Positions 22,101 through 32,601 of a stretch of 64,000 bases of DNA are shown piece by piece. The stretch is from Knoxdaviesia capensis (lineage: Eukaryota; Ascomycota; Sordariomycetes; Microascales; Gondwanamycetaceae). The position numbers were made by a program, and so were the translations under genes. The notes under the pieces were generated by a model that worked only from the letters and a program-made list of their open reading frames with translations, did no database searches and was not told the DNA's origin. The DNA lies in NCBI GenBank assembly GCA_001510575.1, contig LNGK01000003.1:1987741-2051740 (forward strand), given 5' to 3'. The stretch's first letter is position 1, and each line of letters opens with the position of its first letter.

Positions 22101-22891
22101 CCGATTTTCCCTTTCTGGTTGTTAATGGGATCCTCGAAGCAACAAAACGGAGCCCTGACCATCATTAGCATCCACCCCAAGCCCACCCCAAACGCTACCC
22201 TATAAGTGGTACCTACAGAAGTTCAGCACTTATACCAAAATCGCCAACCGCTCCTCGCTTCTCTCTTATAAGATGTCAGGTCGCCTCCTCCACGATCTTC
22301 ACCCAGCTTCATTCCGCCCCCCCTTCTTCTTACCCATTCCCTCCCCTCTCTTCTTGCTCTTCGTTTTCTCGAGGATTTCTCATCCGCTCCATTTTCTTCA
22401 TCTGTTTGTGTTGTTGTCCCTTTCCTTAAACTGCTCTCGATTAACTTCTTCCCTCTTATATCCACCCTAACACCTCCTCCACCTCATACATCTTCCCTCG
22501 ACGCTCTTCTTCTTTTCTTTCTTTTCTCTCCTCTTCTTCCCTCCTTCCCATGCTTACCTCCCGAGAGAGATTGATCTTGTCGACTGATCACTGACATTAA
22601 TCTTAACTCCTTCGCTCCCTCCCAATTCCAACCTGATACAGCAAGGCTTATTCTGTCTGGTGGTCTGGTTTCCTCATCTAAGCCACATACTTCTGCCTGC
22701 CAGATCTCTGTTTTTACACTTCTGTTACTACATATCCAACTTTCATGCCAATCCCCGTCCACCTCATGTCGTTGACTATTTGAAAGTCAACCCGCCCATG
22801 CCTATGATTAGACTTCTGTGTTCTGTCTAACACGGGGGCCTCTATCCAAGTCACTGCTCAAAATCTTGATTGCTTCTCGTTCTCTTTGGAC

Positions 22892-24889
22892 ATGTCCTCT
22901 CGCTCCATCACTCGCCGCCGGAGACCTGCTTCTGTGCAGGTTCCTTCAGGTTCAAGCTTCCTGCCGTCAAACGCATCCATTTCCGTCACAGACTCGAGTT
23001 CTCTTCCGTCGAGAATTCCTTCCCTCCACTCCACTCCCTCTCCTCCTCCACCTGCTTACCAGGAGATGACATACGAACCTGTGCGTATATATTTCCCGTC
23101 CCGCCTGATTTCCCCTGGGCCCTTTGAACTTTGTCTTCTGTCTTCTGAAAGTTGAATGTTCTACCTCTAACACGCTCTCTTCTTCGCTACTAGAACATGG
23201 CCGCTTACCTCGATTACCCCAGCACCACTTGCAACGAGCCTCTTCTTACACCGGTATCAACTGCCGGATCTCCTCCAGTCGGCCACATGACAAAGTTCAT
23301 CACCGCCGTTTACAATACTCCGCCGGTCCAGGATCCAACCCCTCCTGCGACTTCTGGTTTCTACTGGTCACAGACGCCGTACACTGCACATGCGCCGCCT
23401 ACAAACACCGTTTCGGGGTCTCGATATGGCGAGTTCTCCTACGTTCGGACGGAACCACTTCAAGACATCACCCTCTCACACCACCAACATTATTTCACTG
23501 GAGCGTATGAACAGCCTCGCGAAGATGGCGGGCCTCTATCGAGTGGCCAGTATACTTCCTTTTCCGCTGCCATCCAGGGACAGGGTCCCAACTCCTACTC
23601 CCTTGACCCTCACACCGTGGGTCTTTCGCGGTCCTCAATCGATTCGATGACAACCGCAACTACCTCCCAGGACTCCATGCACAGTGCCAGCGGCCGAAGC
23701 CTTTCCGTAAGTTATGGAATGAACGCTGCGGTGCACAATGACACCACACAACCGACCATGAACCAGGAAGGATTGGCAGCCCCTATGACAGGGCTGCCAA
23801 TGCAAAAGACACCCGAGCCAACAGTTATTGGACCTGGCACTTCTACACCAAGCTCTCGGGGGTCGAGTGCAAAGTCGTATCGGGTTTCGAGAAAGAAGTC
23901 CCGCCCACGTGTGCGGAAAATGAGATCGGCGTCCGAAGGCAACCTCTCGGCATCGGAGATGATGACGGCTACTGCTGGTGCCGAAGATAATGCCAGCAAC
24001 AACGGCCCGTCGCCGGTGCCAGTCCTGATCGAGCCACCGGCTCCCGAACCTATCCGCTTCAAGCCAGGCATTCCCGAACAGGAGAAGTATGTTCTGGAAT
24101 TGAGATACAAGTATCGCCATTCCAAGGGCAAGTCCATGTGGGAGAACATTGGGGCCGACTTTGCCCAGCGTTATGGACGTCTGGAGAAGCCGTGCCTGCA
24201 GATGAAGCTGGCCCGGGCCAAGAACAAGTACATTGAGTGGTCTGAAACAGACGTGAGTTTTCCTCGACAGTCGATTGTTTGGAATGTGCGACTTGAACTC
24301 GCTGTGTACTGACCCGAACAAATGTCTCAATAATAATTAGTGCCGACTCCTGACCCAAGCCGTCCTCGAAGTTGAACGCGATCGATACGCCGCCATTAGA
24401 CAAAAGTTCCAGCAACTGGGTGGCGGCCGCGGCATTGGGTGGAACCAGGGCAACATCGAGGCCAAGGTCGCCGAGATGGGTCTCGAGGACATGTACGTCA
24501 GTCCCGAAACGCTCATCCGACGCCGACAGCGCCCGGTGGTGCGAGACGGGATCACTCTGGCCTCGGAGGCATCTCGAGGATCGAGCTCCCGGATGAGTGC
24601 CGAGGCCGCGGTCCTCGAACACACGCTCAACATATGCCGCCAGATGCCACCGCTGGGCTCGCAGATGCAAGACCGGCTGATTGACGAGATTGCAGCGATT
24701 CGGGGCCAGTCCGCCCAGGACGACGATGAAGATGGCGAGGGAGATGACGGCGAGAACGAGCATGACGACGACGACCATGACATGGACGTTGTTGATGACG
24801 GCTTCAAGACGGGCCGTCGCCGCGGTAGTGCCCAGCGGCAGTCGGACAATATCCAGATGTCCAATGGGTTCCTGGACGACCGGATATAA
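22892..24889 (+). CDS. Myb/SANT-like nuclear protein, probable DNA-binding regulator
   Basis: Three phase-0 exons, 22892-23080, 23194-24252 and 24341-24889, give 598 residues. Introns are 113 and 88 nt with GTGCGT/GTGAGT donors and CTAAC in intron 1. A shorter model could begin at ATG 23197. Residues about 1-290 are Ser/Thr/Pro/Gln-rich and disordered. A basic patch (RVSRKKSRPRVRKMRSASEG, about 285-310) looks like a nuclear localisation or DNA-contact segment. A compact domain with EKYVLELRYKYRHSKGKSMW and WENIGADFAQRYGR (about 350-415) has the spaced aromatic residues and helix pattern of Myb/SANT-like domains. The tail (about 560-590) has a strongly acidic Asp/Glu run. I infer a transcriptional regulator; no named orthologue is recognised. 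The 9.5-kb upstream void and CT-rich leader would fit a heavily regulated gene. Confidence 0.82.
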
Positions 24890-26068
24890 GAGACTGTAGT
24901 AGTGGGATACCCGTGATTTGGGGCAGCGGGTTCAAGTACATATCTTGGGGGAGAGCCGTGGGGAACAACAGAACCATTGGTGAGGGCTAGGGGCGGGTGG
25001 GCTGGGGTTTCTTTTGGGTGGTTATGGTGATGTGAGTGTATGGGAGGCATTATCATGCCTATTCCTTTCCCTCCTGTTCTTTCTTCTTTCTTTTCTTCAC
25101 TTCTTCTCCCCCCTCTTCTTTCTTTTGTTCTTTTCTTTTCCTTTTCTTTTTTATACCTTGATGACCACTGTTTGCTTCTTTCACCTTCTTGATATGTAGT
25201 CCTGGCCAGATCATGTCTATTAGAGCTTAAGGGAAGCTCTTTTAGCACCGACCAGGACATTTCCTCTCTGTTTCGCTTCTTCCCTTGCATTTTTTTTCTT
25301 GGATTCTGTTCTTCCCCTTTCTTACACCCTTTTTTGCTTTTCTTCTTACCTTTTAAGCCTTTTTTTCTGGCTTTTTTCTTTTCTTTTGACTTGTTCGGCG
25401 TTAGATTGACCAATACACATTGCTATTATACTCAGGTTGGATGCTTTGACTTAGACTGTAGATTGTGAATACCTGCTCATGTGAATGAGATTAGGATCAT
25501 GTGTGCTATCGGTGAAAAAGGCATTCCTTGAAGGTGGAAAGGAGGATGGAAACTGTCGCTTGCATGGTGGGATCGTGGGTGGATGGTGAGCGCACGTGAG
25601 CATACACGTGACACAAGACGGACCAGCTTCCACCAGAAATCCATCACCAGTTGAACAGTGTGTCCTTTCTGCACCTCAATCCCACATTCTCTACATGTCT
25701 CGCACATATGGGGCTCACCAACTTACGAGCCGAGCCCTTGAAGGATTTATTGAGCGGGCATTGGACGCCAATGTCTGCATATTCTACTCTCTGGAGGTCG
25801 AAAGCCCAAATACACAGTGACCTTTTATCTTTCCAATCTTGATCCTATCGCCGTCTCGCAAACAGCTGTATCCCCTGCCAAACTTTCGCTTAACCCCCGC
25901 GGAAAAAAAGCCGTCTGAGGATCGGATGCGCGCCAAAGTCGACGAACATGACTTCTTGTAGGAGAAGGTGACGGACTTCTTCTTTTTTTTTTCTTTCTTC
26001 TCGTCCAGACACGTGGGACACGCCCTTCTATCGACGACACAACATCCGCTTTCCCATCTCCGGCAGAA
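24890..26068. other. Intergenic, Myb-like gene / EDEM gene
   Basis: About 1.2 kb without a supportable gene. 25070-25390 is T/C-rich (probably 3' UTR). 25590-25620 contains two CACGTG-like E-box cores (gcacgtgag, acacgtgac). Confidence 0.55.
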
Positions 26069-29000
26069 ATGCCGTGCCACAGCACTCGGCCCGGGTCGCT
26101 GCTGGTCGTTGCTTTGCTGCTGCTGGTGGCGTCATGGCCGGTCTCGTGCATGAAGCCGGTGCGGGTGCAGAGCTTGCGGCGGGCCAGCGTGGATATGTTC
26201 TACCATGGGTTCAGCAACTACATGAATCTGGCGTTTCCTGAAGACGAGGTATGTTGCAGCCTTTTTCTTTTTCTTTTTTTTTTACTGCTGTGCCGGGCTT
26301 TTGCGGCCACAAGTACTGACCGGCCCTGACCCCCGTGCCCCAGCTCCGCCCGGTGTCGTGTGCGCCGTTGACCCGCAACCAATCGGAGCCGATGAACTTC
26401 GGCCTCAACGACGTGCTGGGAAACTACTCCCTCACGCTGATCGACAGCCTCTCGACGCTCGCCATCCTCGCCAGCTCGCCCGACGACCGCCTGCAAACCC
26501 ACTCGGGCGCCAAGGCCCTCCGCGACTTCCAGGACGGCATCGCCCACATTGTCGCCCACTACGGCGACGGCCGCGACGGCGACTCGGGCCAGGGCCGCCG
26601 CGCGCGCGGCTTCGACCTCGACAGCAAGGTGCAGGTGTTCGAGACCGTCATCCGCGGCGTCGGCGGCCTGCTCAGCGCCCACCTGTTCGCCATCGGCGAG
26701 CTGCCGATCCGCGGCTACGAGCCCGAGCGCTTCGACGTCGCCGCGCTGGCGAACCCACTCGAAACGCCGCCGATTCGCTGGTCCGACTCCTTCGCCTACG
26801 ACGGCCAGCTGCTCCGCCTGGCGCTGGACCTGGCCGAGCGCCTGCTGCCGGCATTCTACACCCACACCGGCATCCCCTATCCGCGGGTCAACCTGCGCCA
26901 CGGGATCCCGTTCTACCCAAACTCCCCGCTTAACAAGGGCCATTTCCGCACGTCGGACGACGACGGCATGGGCTGGAGCAGCCGCGAAATCACCGAGACG
27001 TGCAGCGCCGGCGCCGGCAGCCTGGTGCTGGAGTTCACGGTGCTGAGCCGGCTGAGCGGCGACACGCGCTTCGAGCAGGTGGCCAAGCGCGCGTTCTGGG
27101 CGATCTGGAGCCGCCGCAGCTCGATCGGCCTGCTGGGTAACGGTATCGATTCCGAGCTGGGAAACTGGCTGGGCTCGGCGTCCGGCATCGGCGCGGGCAT
27201 CGATAGCTTCTTCGAATACGCTCTGAAGACGTATATCCTCCTCTCCGGACACGACATGCCCGCCAACAAAACACCTACCCCTCCGCGGTCGTCCTCCTCC
27301 CGGAAACGCAAGCTGTCTGTCGTCGACCCCAACGAGATCCAGCGCCCACTCTCCGCCGACGAAAACTCGGCCGAAGCGTTCCTGGATGCGTGGAACGAAG
27401 CCCACGCCGCGGTCAAGCGCCACCTGCTCAACAACTACCAGAACCCGGGCCAGGACTTCCACCACCCCAGCTACATCAACGCCAACCTGGAGACTGGCGC
27501 GGCGGTGTCGCTGTGGATCGACAGCCTGGGCGCCTTCTACCCGGGCCTGCTGGCACTCGCTGGCGAGGTCGAGGAGGGCGTGCAGGCGAACTTGCTCTAC
27601 ACGGCGCTGTGGACCCGGTTCAGCGCGCTGCCGGAGCGCTGGTCTCTCCGCGACGGCCAGGTCGAGGGGAATATCGGGTGGTGGCCCGGCCGGCCGGAGC
27701 TGATCGAGTCGAACTACCACCTGTACCGCGCCACGCAGGACCCGTGGTATCTGTATGTGGGCGAAATGGTGCTGAAGGATATTCTCGCCAACTGCTACAC
27801 CCACTGCGGGTGGGCCGGGCTTGAAGATGTCCGGACGATGAAGAAAGCCGATCGCATGGAGAGCTTCTTCCTGGGCGAGACCACCAAATACCTGTATCTC
27901 CTCTTCGATGCCGACCACCCCTTAAACAAACTCGACGATGCGTTTGTGTTCACTACCGAGGGACACCCGCTGATCATCCCGCGCCAGCGGAACAGGCCCC
28001 GCAAGCGTGGCAGGAAGGCGCCCAGCCGTATTCCATTCAGCTTCCTTGACCCGGATGCGACACTACAGTGCCCAGTGGCGCCGTCGCCTCTCGCTCTCGC
28101 CGGCTCGGTGACTGTGGCGCGCAAGGATTTCTTCCACGCGGCCAACATTGCCGGCGTCAACAACTTGTCAAACATCGTGCGGCGGCGGCGCGAAGGCACG
28201 ATCCGGGCGTCGCGGGCCGGGAACAAGACGGTCGAGGCGATCCTCAACACCAACAACACGCGGTTTCCGTGGACGCTGCCGGACTCGATGATTCCGATCG
28301 GCGGCGTCACGCACCGGCTGCCCGACCAGCGCGTGCTGTCGCTCGAGTTCCCCGCCAAGGCGGAGGGGTCGAGCATCCTATCGGATCTGTTCGGCAAGCC
28401 TAGCGTCGAGCGGCTGCCGGGCCAGGGGCTGTTCGTGGCCAGCATCGACAAGCTGAAGCTGCAGGTGATGCTCGAGGGCAGCGACGATCCGAACAGCAAT
28501 ACTAACCAGGACTCGATGCTGGCGTGGCGGGTGATCTCCGTGAACAGCCTGTACCTCGGGCGCGACGAATTCGCAGTGATGCGCCATGCGGACGTGGGCG
28601 AGTTCAACGTGCCGCTGTTCAACGTGGTGCAGGACCCGGAGGTTGTCGAGGTCACGCTGACGTTTGACGCCGCCGCCGTCGCCGCCGGCACGGCCGCGTC
28701 GTATCTGAGCTCGCCGCGCCAGTCGCTCGTGTCGGCGTACCGCGCGGCCTTCCAGACCGTCAAGGACCAGTTCCCGTGGGTGTTCCAGTCGGGCGTGGCG
28801 GCGGCCGCCGACCCGCTCGGCTCGATGCGCGGGGTCAGCGGTGGCGCGCCGTGCGAATCGACGTTGTGCTCGGGCCCCACCAGCCCCGGCGCCACCGCGC
28901 CGTCGTCCACCAACACGGCCCCGGCGTCGGCCCTCCCGCCGCTCACGGAAACCTTCACGGCGTCCACGCCCGTCGGCGTCGGCAGCGCCGCCCTCCCAGC

Positions 29001-29421
29001 GGCGATGCTCTCGGCGCGGCCGGAGTTCGAGCACATCTTCATCGCGGACGAGGCGTGCGACGGGCCGCTGCCCGCCGAGGCGGCCGCGCACCACCAGGTG
29101 ATAGTGATGCGGCGCGGCGGGTGCGCCTTCTCGGAGAAGCTCGCGAACATCCCGCACTTCCGGCCGGGGCCGGACGCGCTGTGGCTGGTGGTGGTGGTCG
29201 ACGACGGCGGCGACGCCACGGTCATCCGGCCGGACCTGCCCGAGCCGCAGCGGTCGGCGGACGGCCACCCGCGCACGCCGCCGGTGCCGATGGTGCTGGT
29301 GCGCGGCGGGTACGACGACGTGGTGGCCAAGTTTGCGGCGGCGAGGAGCATCACGCTGGCGCCGCGCTTCTTTGTCGAGTCGCGCGGGCTCCGTATTCGG
29401 AACCTGGACATTGTGTTCTAG
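26069..29421 (+). CDS. mnl1: ER degradation-enhancing alpha-mannosidase-like protein (EDEM/Mnl1/Htm1), GH47 with PA domain
   Basis: Exons 26069-26248 and 26344-29421 (intron 95 nt, GTATGT donor) give 1085 residues. A signal peptide at 1-26 (LLVVALLLLVASWPVSC) precedes the GH47 (alpha/alpha)7 domain (about 35-560). GH47 family segments such as MFYHGFSNYMNLAFPEDE, LTLIDSLSTL, GAGSLVLEF, SGIGAGIDSFFEY and HPLNKLDDAFVFTTEGHP are clear. The C-terminal third ends in a protease-associated (PA) domain (about 940-1070), as in fungal Mnl1 proteins. EDEM proteins act in the ER lumen, trimming mannose from misfolded glycoproteins (in yeast with Pdi1) to mark them for the Hrd1-Hrd3 ligase. No KDEL-type tail is present. 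An insertion (about 385-415) in the catalytic domain is Ser/Lys/Arg-rich. Hrd3 of the same pathway is encoded at the right edge. Confidence 0.96.
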
Positions 29422-29609
29422 GCGCGATTCCCCATTGCGGCTCTTGCTCCCTCCTCTTTATTTTCTTTTTTTCGATCACCCCTTTTCTCTCTGTGTGTGT
29501 GTGTGTGTGGTCTCACCCGATCGCAAAGCAAACACAACAACAACCATATCTATACACCCACCCCCCCCGGCCGATCTCGGCCTGTTCACGGAGCACAAAT
29601 AACGAACGC

Positions 29610-29662
29610 TCTTCTTCTTCTTCTTCTTCTTCTTCTTCTTCTTCTTCTTCTTCTTCTTCTTC
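29610..29662 (+). repeat. (CTT)n microsatellite
   Basis: About 17 uninterrupted CTT units, roughly 190 bp after the EDEM stop codon. Confidence 0.97.
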
Positions 29663-30125
29663 AACCTCTATTCACGGCATCCTCTTTTCTCTCTGGTTTT
29701 TTCTTGTTTGTAATGATGACTCGGTCCACGTTTCTGGTGTTACCCAATCTGGTTTTTATTTTCTTACGGGTTTCTTTTAAGGGGCACATATTTTTCTTGT
29801 TTCTTTTTCTTTTTTTTTTTTTTCTGTCTCTCAGGGGAGGTGGAAAGGCGCGATGGCCGGTGGTACAACCCGTACCCCCTCCCACACTGAACGAACATAT
29901 ATATATTCTGTTTTGCTTTTGAATTTGAAATTAACCACAAACACCAGCTGCCATGTCAAACTTCCCTCCTCCTCCTCCTCCTCCTCCTCCGTACCACGTC
30001 AACACACAACCTCCACTTCCACCTTCCGCTCCGCTGTTCTCGTACCACTGCCCACGCGTCCTTGTTGGCAGGTTTTCCCGTGTTCCCGCCCTCTCTTCCC
30101 CATACGTGTCTCCCGCGATCGATCG

Positions 30126-30154
30126 GGAGGAGGAGGAGGAGGAGGAGGAGGAGC
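30126..30154 (+). repeat. (GGA)n microsatellite
   Basis: About nine to ten GGA units; a CCT run (about 29966-29990) lies 140 bp upstream, so the two could pair as an inverted repeat in a transcript. Confidence 0.9.
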
Positions 30155-31650
30155 AGTAGGGCGGTGCCGCAGGGCTGTCTGGCTTGTCATTCTCGTCCCT
30201 CCTTGCGAAGTGCCTTCCCCGATCGGCTGTACGCAGGTGACAGGACGTGGCGACCGCCTTTTTTGTGTTTCTCTTTTCCTCCTCCCCCCGTGTAACCTTG
30301 CTTCTTTCACACGCCCCTCGTTGTGGAACATCCCGCCCACGATCTGCGATAGAAGCAGGGAACAGAACAGAAAGGAAGTGGTCCTTGTGGATGCATCCAT
30401 CTGCCACTCTCTTGTTGTTTGCAGTCACGGTAGCCGAATGGCGTGAAGGCAGAAGTGAGCTGTCCCTCTTCCGTGCCGATTATGTTGGGCCGCCCTTCTT
30501 CCGTTTGTTGGGTGGCCTTATTTTCGGCGACATGTCAGGTACCCGGCGGGGAAGGCTCACTCACATGAAATGGCGACTTTTGTGCCCCAGATTTTGAAAG
30601 GTCTGTCCCGGTCTAGACTGCACATTGCAGCTCGGCGTGTTTTCCTTCACCCGTTTGCCAGCGACGCCGATAACGGACACCACTTACACGCTGGACGCTG
30701 AACACTGGACACACGACATAACACGGAAGGGCAGGTTCTAGGTCAGACACCTTCACATACTGTGACTGGAGCCAGGAGACCGAAGGAAGCAAAAGAAGAA
30801 AAAGCGGCAGAGTCTATATGAGAAGATTCGAAGAAAAAAAGAAGAAAAGAACAGCCAAACATGGTTGTTGGGGAATCCAAAGCCCAACCCCTTAACAATT
30901 ATTCGAGGAAAAAAGCAGAAACCGACAGAAAATGGACCAAACAAAAAAAAACCAAAACCGGAAAAGGCAGAATCAAAAAGTCATCAAAGTTTATATCCCA
31001 ACGCCTAACCTGTTCTTCCAGAAGTTGATATGAGGAGAAATCAGCGTGGCTATGAAAATGGCGGGATTCTTCTTAGAATTAAAAAACCAGCAAACCAAAA
31101 AATGCTGAAAATGCAGAAAAATCGAACGAAAGAAAAGAGAAAAGAAGAAGGGTCATTAAACAACACATACACGCACACAAAAACGGCATGGAGTGACAAC
31201 GAAGTCTTTCTGTAGTGTTTCAACGACGAAGGATAGAAGAAAAAAGGACATGTCCATCAGTTAATTGCCCACACCGGTATTTTCCGCATATCCGGTCGGG
31301 CCACATGTTTTCTCTTGCGTCTTTGGGCGAGTGTTCTCAACGCGAATCCTCCCATTCCATTATCTTCGAGGGGTCGCTCTAAAAATGATAAAAGAGAAGA
31401 AAATGGAAGCAAAATATGAGAAGGAAAAATGGGGGATGAAGATATGAAAATGTCCATAAAAGTGAGGAAAAAGTCATTTGATAACTCAAATTCGGTAGAA
31501 AATGGTCATCGAAATGGGTGAGGGGAAAAAGAAAAGAAAGAGGCTCAATATAAGCGAAAAAAAGAGACATGTGGTGGGGGTGTATACTCGTGTGTCGTCG
31601 GTGTTGGAAAAATAACTTCGTCTGGTTTCCTGCGAGGGTGGTGAAATCTA

Positions 31651-32601
31651 TTAGGCGTCTTCGAGGAGAATAACAGTCGGGATGTCGCCAAGCTTCTCCC
31701 GGCCGTTCAAGCCGGGAATTTCGAGAATAAAGATGTAGCCAACAACTTCTCCACCGAGTTGTTTGACGAGATCAGCAGCAGCCTTTGCCGATCCACCTAG
31801 GAAAGCAGACAAAAAGCATCGTGTTAGTTATGGGTATCAATACTGAGAGGCGCTCCCGTTTGACCAGGAAAAAAGACTGCAGTGCAGCTGCATAATATGC
31901 ACCTGTCACTGCAAGGATTGCATGCAAGTTCGGGAAGCATGCAACAAAACATGCAGAGACACCAAAAATGGCAGAGTATCATGATGCGGTGTGTGTAAAT
32001 GGCCTGAAAAAAAAAAGAACAAAAAAAAACGTCGCCAAAAACAAGAAAAAGGAGGGCAAATCATACCAGTAGCAATAATATCGTCGACAATGATGACCTT
32101 CTGGCCCGGCTTAACGGCATCAGCCTGCATCTGGAAGTAATCGGCACCATATTCCTTCTGATAGGCAGTGGTGACGCACGGTCCGGGCAGCTTGCCCTGC
32201 TTGCGAACGGCGGCAAAGGCAACATCGTGACGAAGAGCAAACGACGGGCCAAAGAGAAAGCCACGGGCATCCAGGCCAACAATAACATCCGGCTTCGAGT
32301 GGAAGCTTTCGGCCATCTGCAGATCCAGCGCATGGTTGAGTTCGGCGTGGGCAACCGGATCCATAAACAAGGGCATAATATCGACAAAATCAATGCCGGG
32401 GATGGGGAAGTCGGCGAAATGCCGCAGCGACTCGGTCAACTTCACCTTTGAACGGGTGAGTTCGGAGGAGGCGGCGGCGGGGGCGGAGGACTGTCTTCCC
32501 GAGGCATGGTCGGCGGGGGTAGTGGTGGTAGAGCTGGAAGTTGGAGGGGGCACAACAGCGCTATCAAGGCTTGTGCTGGGAACAGACGGGGCGTCGGTCA
32601 T
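31651..32601 (-). CDS. apt1: Adenine phosphoribosyltransferase
   Basis: Exons 32601-32067 and 31796-31651 give 226 residues. The intron (31797-32066, 270 nt, GTATGA donor, CTAG acceptor) is the longest in the window and splits the Gly179 codon at the end of the PRPP-binding loop (VIIVDDIIATGG, about 169-180). APRT converts adenine and PRPP to AMP and pyrophosphate in purine salvage, in the cytosol. Family segments: HFADFPIPGIDFVDIMPLF (about 67-85), GLDARGFLFGP, and the dimer/hood region RKQGKLPGP. An N-terminal extension of about 50 Ser/Thr/Pro/Ala-rich residues precedes the usual start of the fold, so a downstream start is possible, but no later ATG before the domain is evident. The leader beyond 32602 is purine-rich on +. 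Confidence 0.96.

Larger units (their letters stand above)
13372..22891. other. 9.5-kb gene-free tract
   Basis: No frame longer than about 170 codons and none with a recognisable domain, signal peptide or the GC3 bias of real genes nearby. Contents: 3' UTR of the Zn2Cys6 gene; AT-rich tract 15425-15470; GT repeat 19138-19163; telobox 17246-17259; TGTACAGTAC at 14861; a 14-bp direct repeat (20083-20096 and 20148-20161) flanking G runs at 20129-20145; a CT-rich stretch 22260-22560 that is probably the leader of the next gene. It could hold long non-coding transcripts or decayed elements; I see neither directly. Confidence 0.6.
29422..31650. other. Convergent intergenic region with microsatellites, EDEM / APRT
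   Basis: 2.2 kb without a supportable gene. Low-complexity runs: GT 29491-29509, CTT 29610-29662, CCT about 29966-29990, GGA about 30126-30154. 30780-31200 is A-rich. A small frame at 29953 made mostly of Pro and Glu runs is a by-product of those repeats. Confidence 0.6.

Noticed and set aside
29953..30159. Small + frame of Pro and Glu runs
   Set aside because: Produced by CCT and GGA microsatellites; no conserved sequence.
30425..30520. tRNA A-box-like TAGCCGAATGG
   Set aside because: No B-box or acceptor stem within tRNA distance.
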